Below are positions 1-9,594 of a stretch of 64,000 nucleotides of DNA, piece after piece (the first letter of the stretch is position 1; every line of letters begins with the position of its first letter). The translations under genes and the position numbers were made by a program. Source of the stretch: Planococcus glaciei (GTDB lineage Bacteria > Bacillota > Bacilli > Bacillales_A > Planococcaceae); contig NZ_FNDC01000003.1 in assembly GCF_900099655.1 (NCBI RefSeq), forward strand, positions 248,001 through 312,000, in the 5' to 3' direction. The notes under the pieces were generated by a model that made no database searches, had not been told where the DNA came from, and saw only the letters and a list, made by a program, of their open reading frames with translations.

Positions 1-363
1 CAGTTCTTTTTCCAGGTCCGCTTCTTCCACTTCCATCAGCAAAATGTCCGGGTACATCGCTTTCTGGTTCATGATAATTTTTGTAGCTTGTCCATCTTTA
101 TTCAACAGTACACCGATGCGGTGCCCTGCCTGCAGATGGATGGTGTCCATGTCTTCTCCGGCCATACGGACATAGCCGCCGATCGGCAATAGCCGCAGCG
201 TATAGATGGTCTCGCCTTTCGTAATGCCCAGAATTTTCGGGCCCATCCCGATTGCAAACTCACGCACTAAGATGCCGGCACGTTTTGCAAACAGAAAATG
301 GCCAAATTCATGAAAAAATACTAAAGCACCGAAAATAATTATAAACGCTAGTACTGTTTCCAT
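1..363 (-). CDS. rseP: RseP/RasP site-2 zinc metalloprotease, N-terminal part (runs off the window)
   Basis: Only the first 121 codons lie in the window; the gene continues past base 1. Reading down from the ATG at 363-361, the protein opens with a hydrophobic segment carrying HEFGH at about residues 18-22, the zinc-binding HExxH of M50 intramembrane proteases, followed by a GPK and IGGYVRM region typical of the family. RseP cuts anti-sigma factors and signal-peptide remnants inside the membrane. It follows dxr by about 40 bases, as in Bacillus (cdsA-dxr-rasP-proS). Family is certain; the substrate cannot be told from this piece. Confidence 0.93.
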   Translation of the reverse strand, partial: METVLAFIIIFGALVFFHEFGHFLFAKRAGILVREFAIGMGPKILGITKGETIYTLRLLPIGGYVRMAGEDMDTIHLQAGHRIGVLLNKDGQATKIIMNQKAMYPDILLMEVEEADLEKEL

Positions 364-405
364 TTAAACCCATCCTTATAAACCGTTTTCGGTTTTAATC
401 TTTAG

Positions 406-1551
406 TTATTTTAGCATGTTTTTGACGGATTTTCTTGTTTCAGCATCTACGTATAAAATCGTTTCCAAATCCGGCGCCGAAACCACCTGGTGGCTATGCA
501 TCGCGCGTTCAATCAACTCTTCAATCTGCAAAAATGTAATTTCTTCATTTAAAAACATCGCCACAGCCTGTTCGTTGGCGGCGTTCAAAACAGTCGTCAT
601 TGTACCGCCAGCCCGGCCTGCCTCAAAAGCCATTTTCAATGCACGGAAACGGTCGTAATCCATTTCCTGAAAATGAAGTTTGCCGATTTCCGCCAAATTC
701 AACCGTTTGGCTTCCGGACGCGGCAATCGATCCGGATAAGTGAGTGCATACTGGATCGGCACCCGCATATCCGGCGTGCCCAATTGTGCCATCACACTCG
801 TGTCTTGGAATTCCACCATGGAATGGATAATGCTTTCACGGTGCAGCAAGACGTCGATGTCGTTGTAGTCAAAATCAAATAAAACGTGTGCTTCGATCAC
901 TTCCAGCCCTTTGTTGACCATGGTCGCCGAATCAATCGTAATTTTTGCGCCCATTGACCAATTGGGATGGTTCAATGCTTCTTTTACGGTCACGTTTTTT
1001 AAATCGTCACGGGTTGAGTCGCGGAAGCTGCCGCCGGATGCGGTTAGGATCAAGCGGCTGGCCTGTTCTCTTTTTTCTCCGTTCAAGGACTGGAACAGCG
1101 CTGAGTGCTCACTGTCGACCGGAAGGATGGTCGCTCCGTATTCTTTTGCGCTTTGCATGACCAAATGGCCGGCAGTCACCAATGTTTCTTTGTTGGCAAT
1201 CGCTACCGTACGCCCCAGCTTGATCGCTTCTAAAGTCGGTTTCAGCCCGACGCTGCCAAGGACCGCGTTGACCAAAACATCCGCTTCATATGTTGCGGTT
1301 TCAATTAGGCCGGAATCGCCCGAAACGACGTGGACACCGGGAAATTCATTTCTCAAGGAAACGGCATCATCATCGTTTTGTACACATACAATTTCCGGAT
1401 GGAATTCACGGATAAAGTCACGGGTTACCGCCATGTTTTTGCCGGCAGCAAATCCGGTTAATGAAAAATCTTCTGGATGTTCACGGATAATATCGGCTGT
1501 CTGCACACCGATTGAACCGGTGGCACCCAGCAAAATAATACTTTTTGCCAT
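406..1551 (-). CDS. dxr: 1-deoxy-D-xylulose 5-phosphate reductoisomerase
   Basis: Catalyses the second step of the MEP isoprenoid pathway, converting DXP to MEP with NADPH. The 381-residue length is normal. The N-terminal Rossmann motif GATGSIG is at residues 9-15, ANKETLV begins near 119, metal ligands Asp146 and Glu148 lie in PVDSEHS, and Glu217 lies in NKGLEVIEA. The ATG at 1551 has AAAGGA upstream. The gene sits 15 bases after cdsA, so lipid-carrier synthesis (uppS), CDP-diacylglycerol synthesis (cdsA) and isoprenoid precursor supply are co-transcribed. Confidence 0.97.
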   Translation of the reverse strand: MAKSIILLGATGSIGVQTADIIREHPEDFSLTGFAAGKNMAVTRDFIREFHPEIVCVQNDDDAVSLRNEFPGVHVVSGDSGLIETATYEADVLVNAVLGSVGLKPTLEAIKLGRTVAIANKETLVTAGHLVMQSAKEYGATILPVDSEHSALFQSLNGEKREQASRLILTASGGSFRDSTRDDLKNVTVKEALNHPNWSMGAKITIDSATMVNKGLEVIEAHVLFDFDYNDIDVLLHRESIIHSMVEFQDTSVMAQLGTPDMRVPIQYALTYPDRLPRPEAKRLNLAEIGKLHFQEMDYDRFRALKMAFEAGRAGGTMTTVLNAANEQAVAMFLNEEITFLQIEELIERAMHSHQVVSAPDLETILYVDAETRKSVKNMLK

Positions 1552-1566
1552 TTAAAAAATCCTTTC

Positions 1567-2358
1567 TTAGATGAAATGTAAAAAGTGCAGCAGCGGCATG
1601 ACAAACAGAATGCTGTCAAAGCGGTCCAATATGCCGCCATGCCCAGGCAGGATGTTCCCTGAGTCCTTGACGTTGAAATGGCGCTTTAACGCCGATTCCA
1701 CTAAATCGCCCATTTGGCCAAATATCGAAGCAACAATCGATACCGCGATGATAATCAGAATCGGTTTGTCTAAATCGACAAAGTAATTCAAGATCAAGCC
1801 GATGCCAATTGCCCATACAATGCCGCCGATAAAGCCTTCTACGGTCTTATTCGGCGAAATTTCCGGCCATAGTTTGCGTTTGCCGATTTTGCGGCCCGTA
1901 AAATACGCCCCGGAATCTGTAAACCAGACGATGAACAACGCAAAAATAATATAAGCAAGCCCATACTCGCGGGTTTCAATTGTGTAGTAAAAGCCCATTC
2001 CTAAATACAGCGTCCCAAGCACGGCAAATGCTGCATCATCAAATGTAAAGCTGTTCTTAACGACAACCGTATGTATGAGCAGCAAAATCACTGCTAAAAA
2101 AGCGAATTCCACTTTTATGTAACCGGTCCACTCATAAATTTGAGCTGCCCACTGATCCGGCAGCATAAAGGCATACAATCCAAAAAGTGAGATAAGCCCT
2201 GGAATGCTCCAAAGTGACCGGCCTTTCATTTTCAATAATTCCTGCAATCCGATTGTTCCTAATGCATACATCAAAAGAATAAATGGCGTTCCGCCGATAT
2301 ACACAAAAGGAATGAAAAGAGCTGCAGCAATAACTCCCGTTATGATGCGTTGTTTCAA
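1567..2358 (-). CDS. cdsA: Phosphatidate cytidylyltransferase (CDP-diacylglycerol synthase)
   Basis: Makes CDP-diacylglycerol from phosphatidate and CTP in the membrane. The 263-residue protein is strongly hydrophobic with several membrane segments. Its C-terminal CDP-OH signature is intact (SALKR, then KDSG and PGHGGILDR). The open frame extends to 2496, but I choose the TTG at 2358-2356: it is preceded by GAAAGGGGAAG, gives the usual MKQRIITG start, and overlaps the uppS stop as TTGA. The longer frame would only add the reverse reading of the uppS C-terminus. Confidence 0.95.
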   Translation of the reverse strand: MKQRIITGVIAAALFIPFVYIGGTPFILLMYALGTIGLQELLKMKGRSLWSIPGLISLFGLYAFMLPDQWAAQIYEWTGYIKVEFAFLAVILLLIHTVVVKNSFTFDDAAFAVLGTLYLGMGFYYTIETREYGLAYIIFALFIVWFTDSGAYFTGRKIGKRKLWPEISPNKTVEGFIGGIVWAIGIGLILNYFVDLDKPILIIIAVSIVASIFGQMGDLVESALKRHFNVKDSGNILPGHGGILDRFDSILFVMPLLHFLHFI

Positions 2359-3161
2359 TTTGCTTCTTCCCCTTTCAATCCTCCAAATCTGCGATTTCGC
2401 TTCTGGTAATTCTCCACTGCTTCCAGCAAAGATTCTTCCCCGAAATCCGGCCACAAAGTTTCCGTAAACCACAATTCCGTGTAAGCCAATTGCCAAAGCA
2501 TAAAGTTGCTTAATCGGACTTCTCCACTTGTGCGGATCAGCAAATCAGGTTCCGGCAAATCATTTGTCATCAAACCTGAAGAAATCCGGTCTTCTGTAAT
2601 GTCTGCCAAATCCAGCTTTCCTGCTGCCACTTGGGCCGCGATATCTTTGACGGCATCGACGATTTCCGAACGGCTGCCGTAGTTCAGCGCAAAATTCAGC
2701 ACAAGGCCTGTATTGTGCTTCGTGGCTTCCTTCGCTTTTCTGATTGCAGAAATTGTATGTGAAGGCAAATTGTGATGGTAGCCTATCATTTCAACACGGA
2801 CATTTTCTTCTATCAATTCAGGCAGAAACGTGGATAAAAATTCTTCCGGCAAGCGCATGAGAAAATCGACTTCCATTTTCGGCCGTTTCCAGTTTTCTGT
2901 GGAAAACGCATAAAGGGTTAAAACTTCAACCCCTAAATGATTGGCCAGCTTTGTAATTTTTCGGACCGTTTTCATTCCTTCGTGATGGCCTGCCACTCTC
3001 GGTAAAGAACGTTTTTTGGCCCAGCGCCCGTTGCCGTCCATAATAATGGCAATATGGGCTGGAACTCCTTCTTTGGCAACTTCATATAAGCGCTCTTCGT
3101 ATCCCTGCGCTGCATCTTCCAAAGCTGGATCTGCCATTCGTTTTAATAATTTATTGAACAT
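2355..3161 (-). CDS. uppS: Undecaprenyl diphosphate synthase (cis-prenyltransferase)
   Basis: Builds the C55 lipid carrier for peptidoglycan and teichoic acid synthesis from FPP and IPP. The 268-residue protein has the family's first block IIMDGNGRWA at about 39-48 (Asp42 binds Mg-diphosphate) and the late RTSGE...SNFMLWQ block. The ATG at 3161 follows GGTGGAGGATTAAACT. It heads the uppS-cdsA-dxr-rseP unit, behind the frr terminator and an extended -10 promoter, and is translationally coupled to cdsA by a 4-base overlap. Confidence 0.97.
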   Translation of the reverse strand: MFNKLLKRMADPALEDAAQGYEERLYEVAKEGVPAHIAIIMDGNGRWAKKRSLPRVAGHHEGMKTVRKITKLANHLGVEVLTLYAFSTENWKRPKMEVDFLMRLPEEFLSTFLPELIEENVRVEMIGYHHNLPSHTISAIRKAKEATKHNTGLVLNFALNYGSRSEIVDAVKDIAAQVAAGKLDLADITEDRISSGLMTNDLPEPDLLIRTSGEVRLSNFMLWQLAYTELWFTETLWPDFGEESLLEAVENYQKRNRRFGGLKGEEAN

Positions 3162-3204
3162 AGTTTAATCCTCCACCTGTTACAAATCGGCATGTCTATT
3201 GCTT

Positions 3205-3213
3205 ATCATATCA
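3205..3213 (-). promoter_or_regulatory. Candidate extended -10 promoter for uppS-cdsA-dxr-rseP
   Basis: On the minus strand TGATATGAT fits a TGn extended -10 box. No good -35 hexamer lies 16-18 bases upstream. It sits between the frr terminator and the uppS start, about 45 bases from the ATG, so it can restart transcription for the uppS unit. Confidence 0.45.
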
Positions 3214-3266
3214 AAAAAATCGGCATTGTGCGCTTACTTTCACGATGCAAGACAATTTTTGGCATG

Positions 3267-3293
3267 AAAAAGCGTCCTGTAATACAGGACGCT
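3267..3293 (-). terminator. Rho-independent terminator after frr
   Basis: A perfect 10-bp stem (AGCGTCCTGT / ACAGGACGCT) with a 3-base loop is followed on the minus strand by TTTT. It closes the rpsB-tsf-pyrH-frr transcript. Confidence 0.88.
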
Positions 3294-3314
3294 CAGCTAT
3301 AGTGAAAGTTCGGT

Positions 3315-3872
3315 TTAGACTTCCATTATTTCTTTTTCTTTAGTTTTAGCAACTTCGTCGATTTTGCCGATATAGGAATCCGTCAATTTTTGGACTTCAT
3401 CTCCATAGCTGCGCAAATCATCTTCCGTAATTTCGCTCTTTTTCTCAAGCTTTTTGAAATCGTCGTTCGCATCGCGGCGAATGTTGCGGATCCCCACTTT
3501 TGCTTCTTCCGCTTCTTTTTTCACTTGTTTCACCAAGTCTTTGCGGCGTTCTTCTGTTAAAGCCGGAATCGCCAGGCGAATCACCGTGCCGTCGTTTGAA
3601 GGGCTTAAGCCAAGATCCGATTTCATGATTGCTTTTTCGATATCGCCCATGATCGTTTTATCGTAAGGCTGAATCACAATCAGACGAGCTTCCGGTACAG
3701 ATACACCCGCCACCTGGTTGATCGGTGTAGGTGCGCCATAATAGTCAACTGTCAATTTGTTCAGGATAGAAGGGTTCGCACGTCCTGCACGGATTGAAGA
3801 AAGTTCACGTGAAAAAGCTGAAATAGCATTTTCCATTTTCGTCTTCGTTTCGTTCATCACATTTTTCGGCAT
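3315..3872 (-). CDS. frr: Ribosome recycling factor
   Basis: Releases ribosomes from mRNA after termination together with EF-G. The 185-residue length matches the family, with the RAGRANPS region near residues 28-35 and the charged helical C-terminal half. Its ATG overlaps the pyrH stop by one base (TAATG), so the two are translationally coupled. It is the last gene before a strong terminator. Confidence 0.98.
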   Translation of the reverse strand: MPKNVMNETKTKMENAISAFSRELSSIRAGRANPSILNKLTVDYYGAPTPINQVAGVSVPEARLIVIQPYDKTIMGDIEKAIMKSDLGLSPSNDGTVIRLAIPALTEERRKDLVKQVKKEAEEAKVGIRNIRRDANDDFKKLEKKSEITEDDLRSYGDEVQKLTDSYIGKIDEVAKTKEKEIMEV

Positions 3873-4597
3873 TATAATGTTCTCCTCACTACTGTCCCGA
3901 TTTTTTCACCGAGTACAGCCCGTTTTATATTTCCGTTTTCCATAATTGAGAATACTACGAGTGGGATGTCATTGTCCATACAAAGTGTGGAAGCAGTGGA
4001 ATCCATAACTTGCAAGCCTTGCTGAATTACATCGAAGTAAGACAACTCATCGTATTTGACTGCCGAATCATCTGTTTTAGGGTCTGCAGAGTAGACGCCA
4101 TCCACATTGTTCTTCGCCATCAAAATAACATCGGCTTCAATTTCAGCTGCGCGAAGTGCGGCTGTCGTATCCGTCGAGAAGTAAGGATTCCCTGTGCCTG
4201 CTGCAAAAATAACAACCCGCTTTTTCTCTAAATGGCGAATTGCTCTTCTGCGGATATACGGTTCTGCGACTTGGCGCATTTCAATTGAAGACAGGACGCG
4301 TGTTTCGACGCCTTGTTTTTCCAATGAATCTTGCAGCGCCAATGAATTCATGACTGTTGCCAGCATACCCATGTAGTCTGCAGTTGCGCGGTCCATTCCC
4401 ATTTCAGATCCGACTTTGCCTCTCCAGATATTGCCGCCGCCTACAACGACTGCAACTTCTACGCCAAGTTCCACTACTTCTTTTACTTGGCTGGCGACTG
4501 TCTTGATGATTTCAGGAGATAAACCGAACCCTTGTCCGCCTGCCATCGCTTCTCCACTTAGTTTTAGTACAATGCGTTTATACTGTTGAACACTCAT
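3872..4597 (-). CDS. pyrH: UMP kinase
   Basis: Phosphorylates UMP to UDP. This is the bacterial hexameric amino-acid-kinase-fold enzyme, 241 residues, with [14 protein letters not shown] near the N-terminus and GGGN nucleotide-binding glycines near residue 50. It lies between tsf and frr as in most Firmicutes. A hairpin terminator between tsf and pyrH suggests partial attenuation before this gene. Confidence 0.97.
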   Translation of the reverse strand: MSVQQYKRIVLKLSGEAMAGGQGFGLSPEIIKTVASQVKEVVELGVEVAVVVGGGNIWRGKVGSEMGMDRATADYMGMLATVMNSLALQDSLEKQGVETRVLSSIEMRQVAEPYIRRRAIRHLEKKRVVIFAAGTGNPYFSTDTTAALRAAEIEADVILMAKNNVDGVYSADPKTDDSAVKYDELSYFDVIQQGLQVMDSTASTLCMDNDIPLVVFSIMENGNIKRAVLGEKIGTVVRRTL

Positions 4598-4624
4598 CGG
4601 TACCCTCCGTTACACTTTTATTGA

Positions 4625-4652
4625 AAAATAGGGAACACCTTTCAGTGTTCCC
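4625..4652 (-). terminator. Hairpin terminator or attenuator between tsf and pyrH
   Basis: An 8-bp stem GGGAACAC / GTGTTCCC with a 6-base loop is followed on the minus strand by TATTTTT. It probably reduces read-through from the highly expressed rpsB-tsf into pyrH-frr. Confidence 0.75.
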
Positions 4653-4678
4653 CAGGTTGAATCATATAAGATTAGACC

Positions 4679-5563
4679 TTATTTTTTGTTGACTTGGCTC
4701 ATTACTTCATCAGCAAAGTTATCTTCGCGTTTTTCGATGCCTTCTCCAACTTCGTAACGGATGAATTCTTTTACAGTTCCACCAGTTGAAGCTGCGAAGT
4801 CACGTACTTTTTGGTCAGAGTTCTTAACGAATGCCTGGTCAAGCAAGCAAACGTCTTCGAAGTATTTGCCAAGGCGGCCTTCAACCATTTTAGCAACGAT
4901 TTTTTCAGGTTTTCCTTCGTTAAGAGCTTGTTCAGTCAATACTTTGCGCTCGTGTTCTACTTCTTCAGCAGAAACTTCGTCGCGTGAAACGTATTTAGGG
5001 TTCAATGCAGCGATGTGCATTGCGATGTCGCGCGCTGCAGTTTCGTCTGTAGAGTTTTCAAGAACCACTAGTACGGAGATGCGTCCGCCCATGTGAAGGT
5101 ATGGTCCGAAAGCGTCAGCGTCCGTTTTTGTGCGGACTTCAAAGCGGCGCAAAGTGATTTTTTCACCGATTTTAGCGATTGCGTTTGAGATGTGGTCTGC
5201 AACTGTAACACCGTTAGACATTGTTGAAGCAGTAGCTTCTTCAATCGTAGCCGGTTTTGTTTCGATCAAGTGCTCGCCCAATTCTTTAACCAAAGTTTGG
5301 AAGCCTTCGTTTTTCGCTACGAAGTCCGTTTCAGCGTTTACTTCGAAAATAACTGCGTCATTGTCTTTTACAAGGATTGAAGTAATCCCTTCAGCTGCAA
5401 TGCGGTCAGCTTTTTTAGAAGCGCTTGAAAGGCCTTTTTCACGCAAGAAATCGATTGCTGCATCGATGTCGCCGTCTGTCTGAACTAGTGCTTTTTTGCA
5501 ATCCATCATACCTGCGCCTGTTTTTTCGCGCAATTCTTTTACCATTTGAGCTGTAACTGCCAT
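4679..5563 (-). CDS. tsf: Elongation factor Ts
   Basis: Guanine-nucleotide exchange factor for EF-Tu. The 294-residue protein has the N-terminal UBA-like domain ([13 protein letters not shown] near 15-27) and the TDFVAKN motif near residue 80, with the two dimerisation-type repeats after it. The start has a perfect AAGGAGG. It is downstream of rpsB, separated by a hairpin. Confidence 0.98.
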   Translation of the reverse strand: MAVTAQMVKELREKTGAGMMDCKKALVQTDGDIDAAIDFLREKGLSSASKKADRIAAEGITSILVKDNDAVIFEVNAETDFVAKNEGFQTLVKELGEHLIETKPATIEEATASTMSNGVTVADHISNAIAKIGEKITLRRFEVRTKTDADAFGPYLHMGGRISVLVVLENSTDETAARDIAMHIAALNPKYVSRDEVSAEEVEHERKVLTEQALNEGKPEKIVAKMVEGRLGKYFEDVCLLDQAFVKNSDQKVRDFAASTGGTVKEFIRYEVGEGIEKREDNFADEVMSQVNKK

Positions 5564-5598
5564 GATTAATTTCCTCCTTAGAATATCTGCGTTTTCTC

Positions 5599-5635
5599 AA
5601 AAAAAGGTGATAAGTGGGGTTGGCCGCTTATCACC
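5599..5635 (-). terminator. Hairpin terminator or attenuator between rpsB and tsf
   Basis: A 9-bp stem GGTGATAAG / CTTATCACC with a 12-base loop is followed on the minus strand by seven T. It is placed to lower tsf relative to rpsB mRNA. Confidence 0.8.
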
Positions 5636-5650
5636 TGTACTACTTGTGAA

Positions 5651-6367
5651 TTACTCAGCAGCAACAGCTGGAGTTTCTTCGTCTTCTTCCGGTTTAGACT
5701 CAAGCAAAGCGTCTGCCATTTTACCAGTTAATAGTTTAACAGCACGGATTGCATCATCGTTTGCAGGAATTACATAATCGATTTCATCCGGATCACAGTT
5801 AGTATCAACGATACCTACGATTGGGATGTTCAATTTCATTGCTTCTGCTACAGCAATGCGTTCTTTGCGTGGGTCAACTACGAACATTACGTCCGGAAGT
5901 GAACTCATATCACGGATACCGCCAAGGAATTTAACAAGACGTTCGTGTTGTTTCTTCAATTGAACAACTTCTTTTTTCGGTAGAACTTCGAAAGTTCCAT
6001 CTTCTTCCATGCGCTCGATTTGTTTCAAACGGTTCACACGTTTTTGGATTGTACCGAAGTTAGTAAGTGTTCCACCCAACCAACGTTGGTTGATGTAGTA
6101 GTTGCCAGAGCGTTCTGCTTCTTCTTTGATCGCGTCCTGAGCTTGTTTTTTCGTTCCAACGAATAGTACTTTACCGCCTTCTTCGCCCACTTGTTTCATG
6201 AAGCTGTAAGCTTCCTCCAATTTGCGAACTGTTTTTTGAAGATCGATAATGTAGATACCGTTACGCTCAACGAAAATATATTTTTTCATTTTCGGGTTCC
6301 AACGGCGAGTCTGGTGGCCAAAGTGTACCCCAGCTTCAAGCAATTGTTTCATAGAAATTACTGACAT
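5651..6367 (-). CDS. rpsB: 30S ribosomal protein S2
   Basis: 238 residues with the S2 opening [18 protein letters not shown] and the [10 protein letters not shown] block. The frame is open to 6451, but the ATG at 6367 is preceded by AGGAGG at the right distance and matches the family N-terminus; the extra upstream codons are 5' leader. A strong promoter lies about 120 bases upstream and the leader can fold, which suggests S2 autoregulation. Confidence 0.98.
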   Translation of the reverse strand: MSVISMKQLLEAGVHFGHQTRRWNPKMKKYIFVERNGIYIIDLQKTVRKLEEAYSFMKQVGEEGGKVLFVGTKKQAQDAIKEEAERSGNYYINQRWLGGTLTNFGTIQKRVNRLKQIERMEEDGTFEVLPKKEVVQLKKQHERLVKFLGGIRDMSSLPDVMFVVDPRKERIAVAEAMKLNIPIVGIVDTNCDPDEIDYVIPANDDAIRAVKLLTGKMADALLESKPEEDEETPAVAAE

Positions 6368-6478
6368 GTGTGTTTCCTCCTGATAGGTTATTTTTTCCCT
6401 CCGCATTCTTCTTCTCTGAACCGTTACTTTTAAAAAGCACCTGCGGAACAAATCGGAATGCGTGTGTATTTAACACCA
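6368..6478 (-). promoter_or_regulatory. rpsB 5' leader with a long-range stem
   Basis: The transcript leader upstream of rpsB is about 110 nt. CGCAUUC (6462-6456) can pair with GAAUGCG (6408-6402), which encloses about 47 nt just ahead of the ribosome-binding site. Ribosomal protein operons often carry such leaders for autoregulation; binding by S2 here is inference. Confidence 0.5.
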
Positions 6479-6484
6479 TTTGAA

Positions 6485-6514
6485 ATTATACCACGGCTGT
6501 TCTCTGTTCTGCAA
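6485..6514 (-). promoter_or_regulatory. Sigma-A promoter for rpsB-tsf
   Basis: Minus strand: -35 TTGCAG at 6514-6509, an 18-base spacer, then -10 TATAAT at 6490-6485 with an extended TGG in front. A strong consensus, as expected for a ribosomal protein operon. Confidence 0.8.
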
Positions 6515-6731
6515 CAAGTTTCTCTTAAAAGTTGCAAGCAAATGCCGACGCTTGTTCAAGTCTCGAATTCTGCACGCCAATATCGATAGATTAATACGGG
6601 TTTACTAGGGGCGCCTGAAAGTCTCAACCTGGATTTCGGCAGGTTAACGCTCACCAAGTGCAGGTGCAAGTTCAACTCTATGCTCAAATCTCTTGAACCG
6701 ATCTTCCCGTTGCTTTTATCGAACGCAAACT
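6515..6731. other. Intergenic stretch between rpsB promoter and codY terminator, no gene seen
   Basis: This is part of the roughly 400-base gap between codY and rpsB. I find no credible coding frame, tRNA or repeat here. In B. subtilis the large flagellar/chemotaxis operon occupies this position; nothing recognisable from it remains. Confidence 0.6.
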
Positions 6732-6760
6732 AAAAAAAGGCGCCGGAATGGACCGGCGCC
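6732..6760 (-). terminator. Terminator after codY
   Basis: An 8-bp GC stem GGCGCCGG / CCGGCGCC with a 6-base loop is followed on the minus strand by seven T. It begins 13 bases after the codY stop. Confidence 0.92.
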
Positions 6761-6772
6761 TTTTGGTTTTGA

Positions 6773-7552
6773 TTAGTTCATTTTCAATTGTTCTAGTTCA
6801 GCTAGGAATTTTGTGTTCAATACTTTAATGTATGTCCCTTTCATTCCTAGAGAACGGGATTCGATAACGCCGGCACTTTCAAGTTTGCGCAATGCGTTAA
6901 CGATAACTGAACGAGTGATGCCCACACGGTCAGCGATTTTTGAAGCGACCAGCAAACCTTCGTTGCCGTCCAATTCTTCAAAAATGTGTTCAATTGCTTC
7001 AAGTTCACTGTATGAAAGTGAAGAAATCGCCATTTGAACAACTGCTTTGCTGCGTGCTTCTTCTTCGATGCGGTCGCCTTTTTCGCGAAGGATTTCCATC
7101 CCTACTACTGTCGCGCCGTATTCACCCAAGATCAAATCGTCGTCTTCAAACGGCTCGTTTACACGGCCAAGAAGAAGTGTGCCTAGACGCTCTCCTCCAC
7201 CAATGATCGGAACGATTGTTGTCAAACCGCCTTTGAACAAGTCACGTTCTTCCACAGGGAAGATTGTGTGTTCGCTGTTAACATCCAAGTTAGCAGATGT
7301 TTCGTGGATGTTTGAAAGGTTTTGCGTGTACTCAAGCGGGAATTGACGCTCTTCAAGCATTTTTTTCATGCGTTCGTTTTCGATTTGCTGGTTAATTGCA
7401 AATCCAAGCAATTTACCTTTGCGGCTAACTACAAAAGCGTTGCACTCGATAACTTCGCTTAATGTTTCAGCCATGTCTTTAAAGTTTACAGGTTTTCCTG
7501 CTGCTGCTTGCAGCATTGAGTTAATGCGTCTTGTTTTTTCCAATAAATTCAT
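6773..7552 (-). CDS. codY: GTP- and branched-chain-amino-acid-sensing repressor CodY
   Basis: Global nutritional regulator of low-GC Gram-positives. It represses nitrogen, peptide and amino-acid genes when GTP and Ile/Leu/Val are plentiful. The 259-residue protein has an N-terminal GAF-type effector domain (about 1-155) and a C-terminal winged HTH with [20 protein letters not shown]. It follows xerC-hslV-hslU as in Bacillus and has its own terminator. A good CodY box occurs in this same window upstream of padR (59782-59796). Confidence 0.98.
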   Translation of the reverse strand: MNLLEKTRRINSMLQAAAGKPVNFKDMAETLSEVIECNAFVVSRKGKLLGFAINQQIENERMKKMLEERQFPLEYTQNLSNIHETSANLDVNSEHTIFPVEERDLFKGGLTTIVPIIGGGERLGTLLLGRVNEPFEDDDLILGEYGATVVGMEILREKGDRIEEEARSKAVVQMAISSLSYSELEAIEHIFEELDGNEGLLVASKIADRVGITRSVIVNALRKLESAGVIESRSLGMKGTYIKVLNTKFLAELEQLKMN

Positions 7553-7594
7553 TTAAATGAACCTCCTACAGTTTTCAAGCACTATTTATTAAAT

Positions 7595-7623
7595 ATTCTA
7601 AAGGTTTTTACTCTTTAATGAAA
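7595..7623 (-). promoter_or_regulatory. Candidate promoter for codY
   Basis: Minus strand TTTCAT, 17-base spacer, TAGAAT lies about 40 bases upstream of the codY start. The -35 is weak; codY may also be read from the xerC promoter. Confidence 0.35.
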
Positions 7624-7638
7624 CTCTTTTGCCTCGAA

Positions 7639-9036
7639 TTACAGGATAAATTGTGACAAATCTTTATTTTTCGCCACATTTTCGAGTTTTTCGTTCACAT
7701 ATTGGGAAGTAATGTCAATTTGTGCCGGCGAAATCTCAGATGCTTCAAAAGATAAATCCTCAAGTAAGCGTTCCAATATCGTATGGAGCCGGCGTGCTCC
7801 AATATTATCGGTATCCTGATTCACTTCATACGCAATTTCCGCGAGTCTGACAATAGACGCATCATTGAAGTGTACCACAACTCCCTCTGTTTCGAGAAGG
7901 GCTTTATACTGATTTATCAAAGAATGTTTTGGTTCTGTTAAAATTTTGACAAAATCATCGACTTCCAACTTCTGCAGTTCCACCCGGATCGGGAAACGCC
8001 CCTGCAATTCAGGAATCAAGTCTGACGGTTTTGTCATATGGAAGGCACCTGCTGCTACAAACAGCACGTAATCGGTTTTGACTGCACCGTATTTCGTAGA
8101 GACTGTTGATCCTTCGACAATCGGCAAAATATCACGCTGCACTCCTTCCCTCGAAACATCCGCTGACGAAGAACTGTTTTTGCTCGCAATCTTGTCCATT
8201 TCATCGATGAAGATAATTCCCTGCTGTTCAGAGCGCTGGATGGCTTCCATTGCAACTTCTTCATCGTCCACCATTTTTGCTGCTTCTTCAGCCGCCAAAA
8301 TCCGGCGTGCTTCTTTTACTTGCAAGCGGCGCTTTTTCTTTTTCTTCGGCATCAGCGAAGACAAAGCATCCTGCATGTTTGCGCCCATTTGTTCCATTCC
8401 CGAACCTTGCAGGGCATCAAACATGGAAGGGATATTCTCGTCAACTTCCACTACGACCCATTCATCTTCCAGCTTGCCGGCTTTTAAATCTGCCGCAAGC
8501 TCTCTTCTCTTCACGCGGACTTCCACTTCAGCGGTTGTGTCCTCTTCTTCCGCTTCCATTTTTTGCCCGAAAAGAACTTCCAGCGGATTTTGGCTGTTTT
8601 GCTTTTTGCGGCGCGACGGCGCCAGCAATTTGACGATTCGTTCGTTCGCTGCAGCTTCGGCCTGTACCTTCACAGCTTCAAATTTTTCTTCTTTTACAAT
8701 GCGGACAGCCGCTTCCACCAAGTCGCGCACCATAGATTCCACATCACGCCCGACATAGCCGACTTCCGTAAATTTCGTAGCTTCTACTTTTACAAAAGGT
8801 GCACCGGTCAGTTTTGCAATGCGGCGGGCAATTTCGGTTTTCCCGACGCCTGTCGGCCCGATCATCAAAATGTTTTTCGGAATTACTTCTTCGCGCAACT
8901 CCTCATCAAGCCGGCTGCGGCGGTAGCGGTTGCGCAATGCAATGGCAATGGAACGTTTCGCATCTTTTTGACCGACGATGTAGCGGTCAAGATGATCGGT
9001 AATTTGCCTTGGAGTTAAATCCTGCTGCTTATTCAT
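7639..9036 (-). CDS. hslU: ATP-dependent protease ATPase subunit HslU (ClpY)
   Basis: AAA+ unfoldase that feeds substrates to HslV. The 465-residue frame has the opening [17 protein letters not shown], Walker [10 protein letters not shown] near 60, a long charged I-domain insertion, Walker [11 protein letters not shown] and sensor-2 region [10 protein letters not shown]. The frame is open to 9081 but the ATG at 9036 gives the family N-terminus and overlaps the hslV stop as ATGA, which couples the two subunits. Confidence 0.97.
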   Translation of the reverse strand: MNKQQDLTPRQITDHLDRYIVGQKDAKRSIAIALRNRYRRSRLDEELREEVIPKNILMIGPTGVGKTEIARRIAKLTGAPFVKVEATKFTEVGYVGRDVESMVRDLVEAAVRIVKEEKFEAVKVQAEAAANERIVKLLAPSRRKKQNSQNPLEVLFGQKMEAEEEDTTAEVEVRVKRRELAADLKAGKLEDEWVVVEVDENIPSMFDALQGSGMEQMGANMQDALSSLMPKKKKKRRLQVKEARRILAAEEAAKMVDDEEVAMEAIQRSEQQGIIFIDEMDKIASKNSSSSADVSREGVQRDILPIVEGSTVSTKYGAVKTDYVLFVAAGAFHMTKPSDLIPELQGRFPIRVELQKLEVDDFVKILTEPKHSLINQYKALLETEGVVVHFNDASIVRLAEIAYEVNQDTDNIGARRLHTILERLLEDLSFEASEISPAQIDITSQYVNEKLENVAKNKDLSQFIL

Positions 9037-9581
9037 TTGTCCAGCTCCTCCACAATGATTTGATGGTTGGTGTAAACACATATATCAGCAGCTGTTTCCA
9101 ACGCCGCTTTCGCGATTTCTTTGGCTGTTAACTGGTCGCCCGAATACTTCTTCAACGCTCTTCCAGCAGCAAGGGCAAAATTGCCGCCGGAACCGATTGC
9201 CAAAATGCCGTCATCCGGTTCGATGACTTCCCCGGTTCCTGCCACCAGCAAAAGTTCGTCTTTGTTCATGACAATCAGCATCGCTTCCAATTGGCGCAAA
9301 ATCTTATCTCCGCGCCATTGCTTGGCCAGTTCAACTGCTGCACGCTGCAAATTGCCGTTGTATTCCGTCAGTTTGCCTTCAAACATCTCGAAAAGAGTGA
9401 AAGCATCCGCAACGGATCCTGCAAATCCGGTCAGCACTTGGCCATTGTATAATTTTCGGACTTTTCGCGCGGTGTGTTTCATGACCACTGCATTGCCGAA
9501 AGTGACTTGGCCGTCCCCGGCCATGGCACATTCGCCGTTATGCTTTACTGCAAATATCGTTGTTGCATGAAATTCCTGCAT
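9033..9581 (-). CDS. hslV: ATP-dependent protease proteolytic subunit HslV (ClpQ)
   Basis: Proteasome-like peptidase subunit. Two in-frame ATGs exist (9587 and 9581). GGGAGG ends only 2 bases before the first but 8 before the second, so I use 9581, giving 182 residues. The protein then opens [12 protein letters not shown] with AGDGQVTFG and later [19 protein letters not shown] and [15 protein letters not shown]. Residue 2 is Gln, not the Ser reported for B. subtilis CodW; Thr7 aligns with the catalytic N-terminal Thr of E. coli HslV. It is coupled to hslU by ATGA. Confidence 0.95.
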   Translation of the reverse strand: MQEFHATTIFAVKHNGECAMAGDGQVTFGNAVVMKHTARKVRKLYNGQVLTGFAGSVADAFTLFEMFEGKLTEYNGNLQRAAVELAKQWRGDKILRQLEAMLIVMNKDELLLVAGTGEVIEPDDGILAIGSGGNFALAAGRALKKYSGDQLTAKEIAKAALETAADICVYTNHQIIVEELDK

Positions 9582-9594
9582 ATACATGTCCTCC

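Noticed and set aside
8078-8758. Long plus-strand frame of about 226 codons opposite hslU
   Set aside because: It is the antisense of a conserved ATPase frame, Ser-rich, with no ribosome site. Several similar frames (911-1555, 27117-27800, 45383-46066) were discarded for the same reason.
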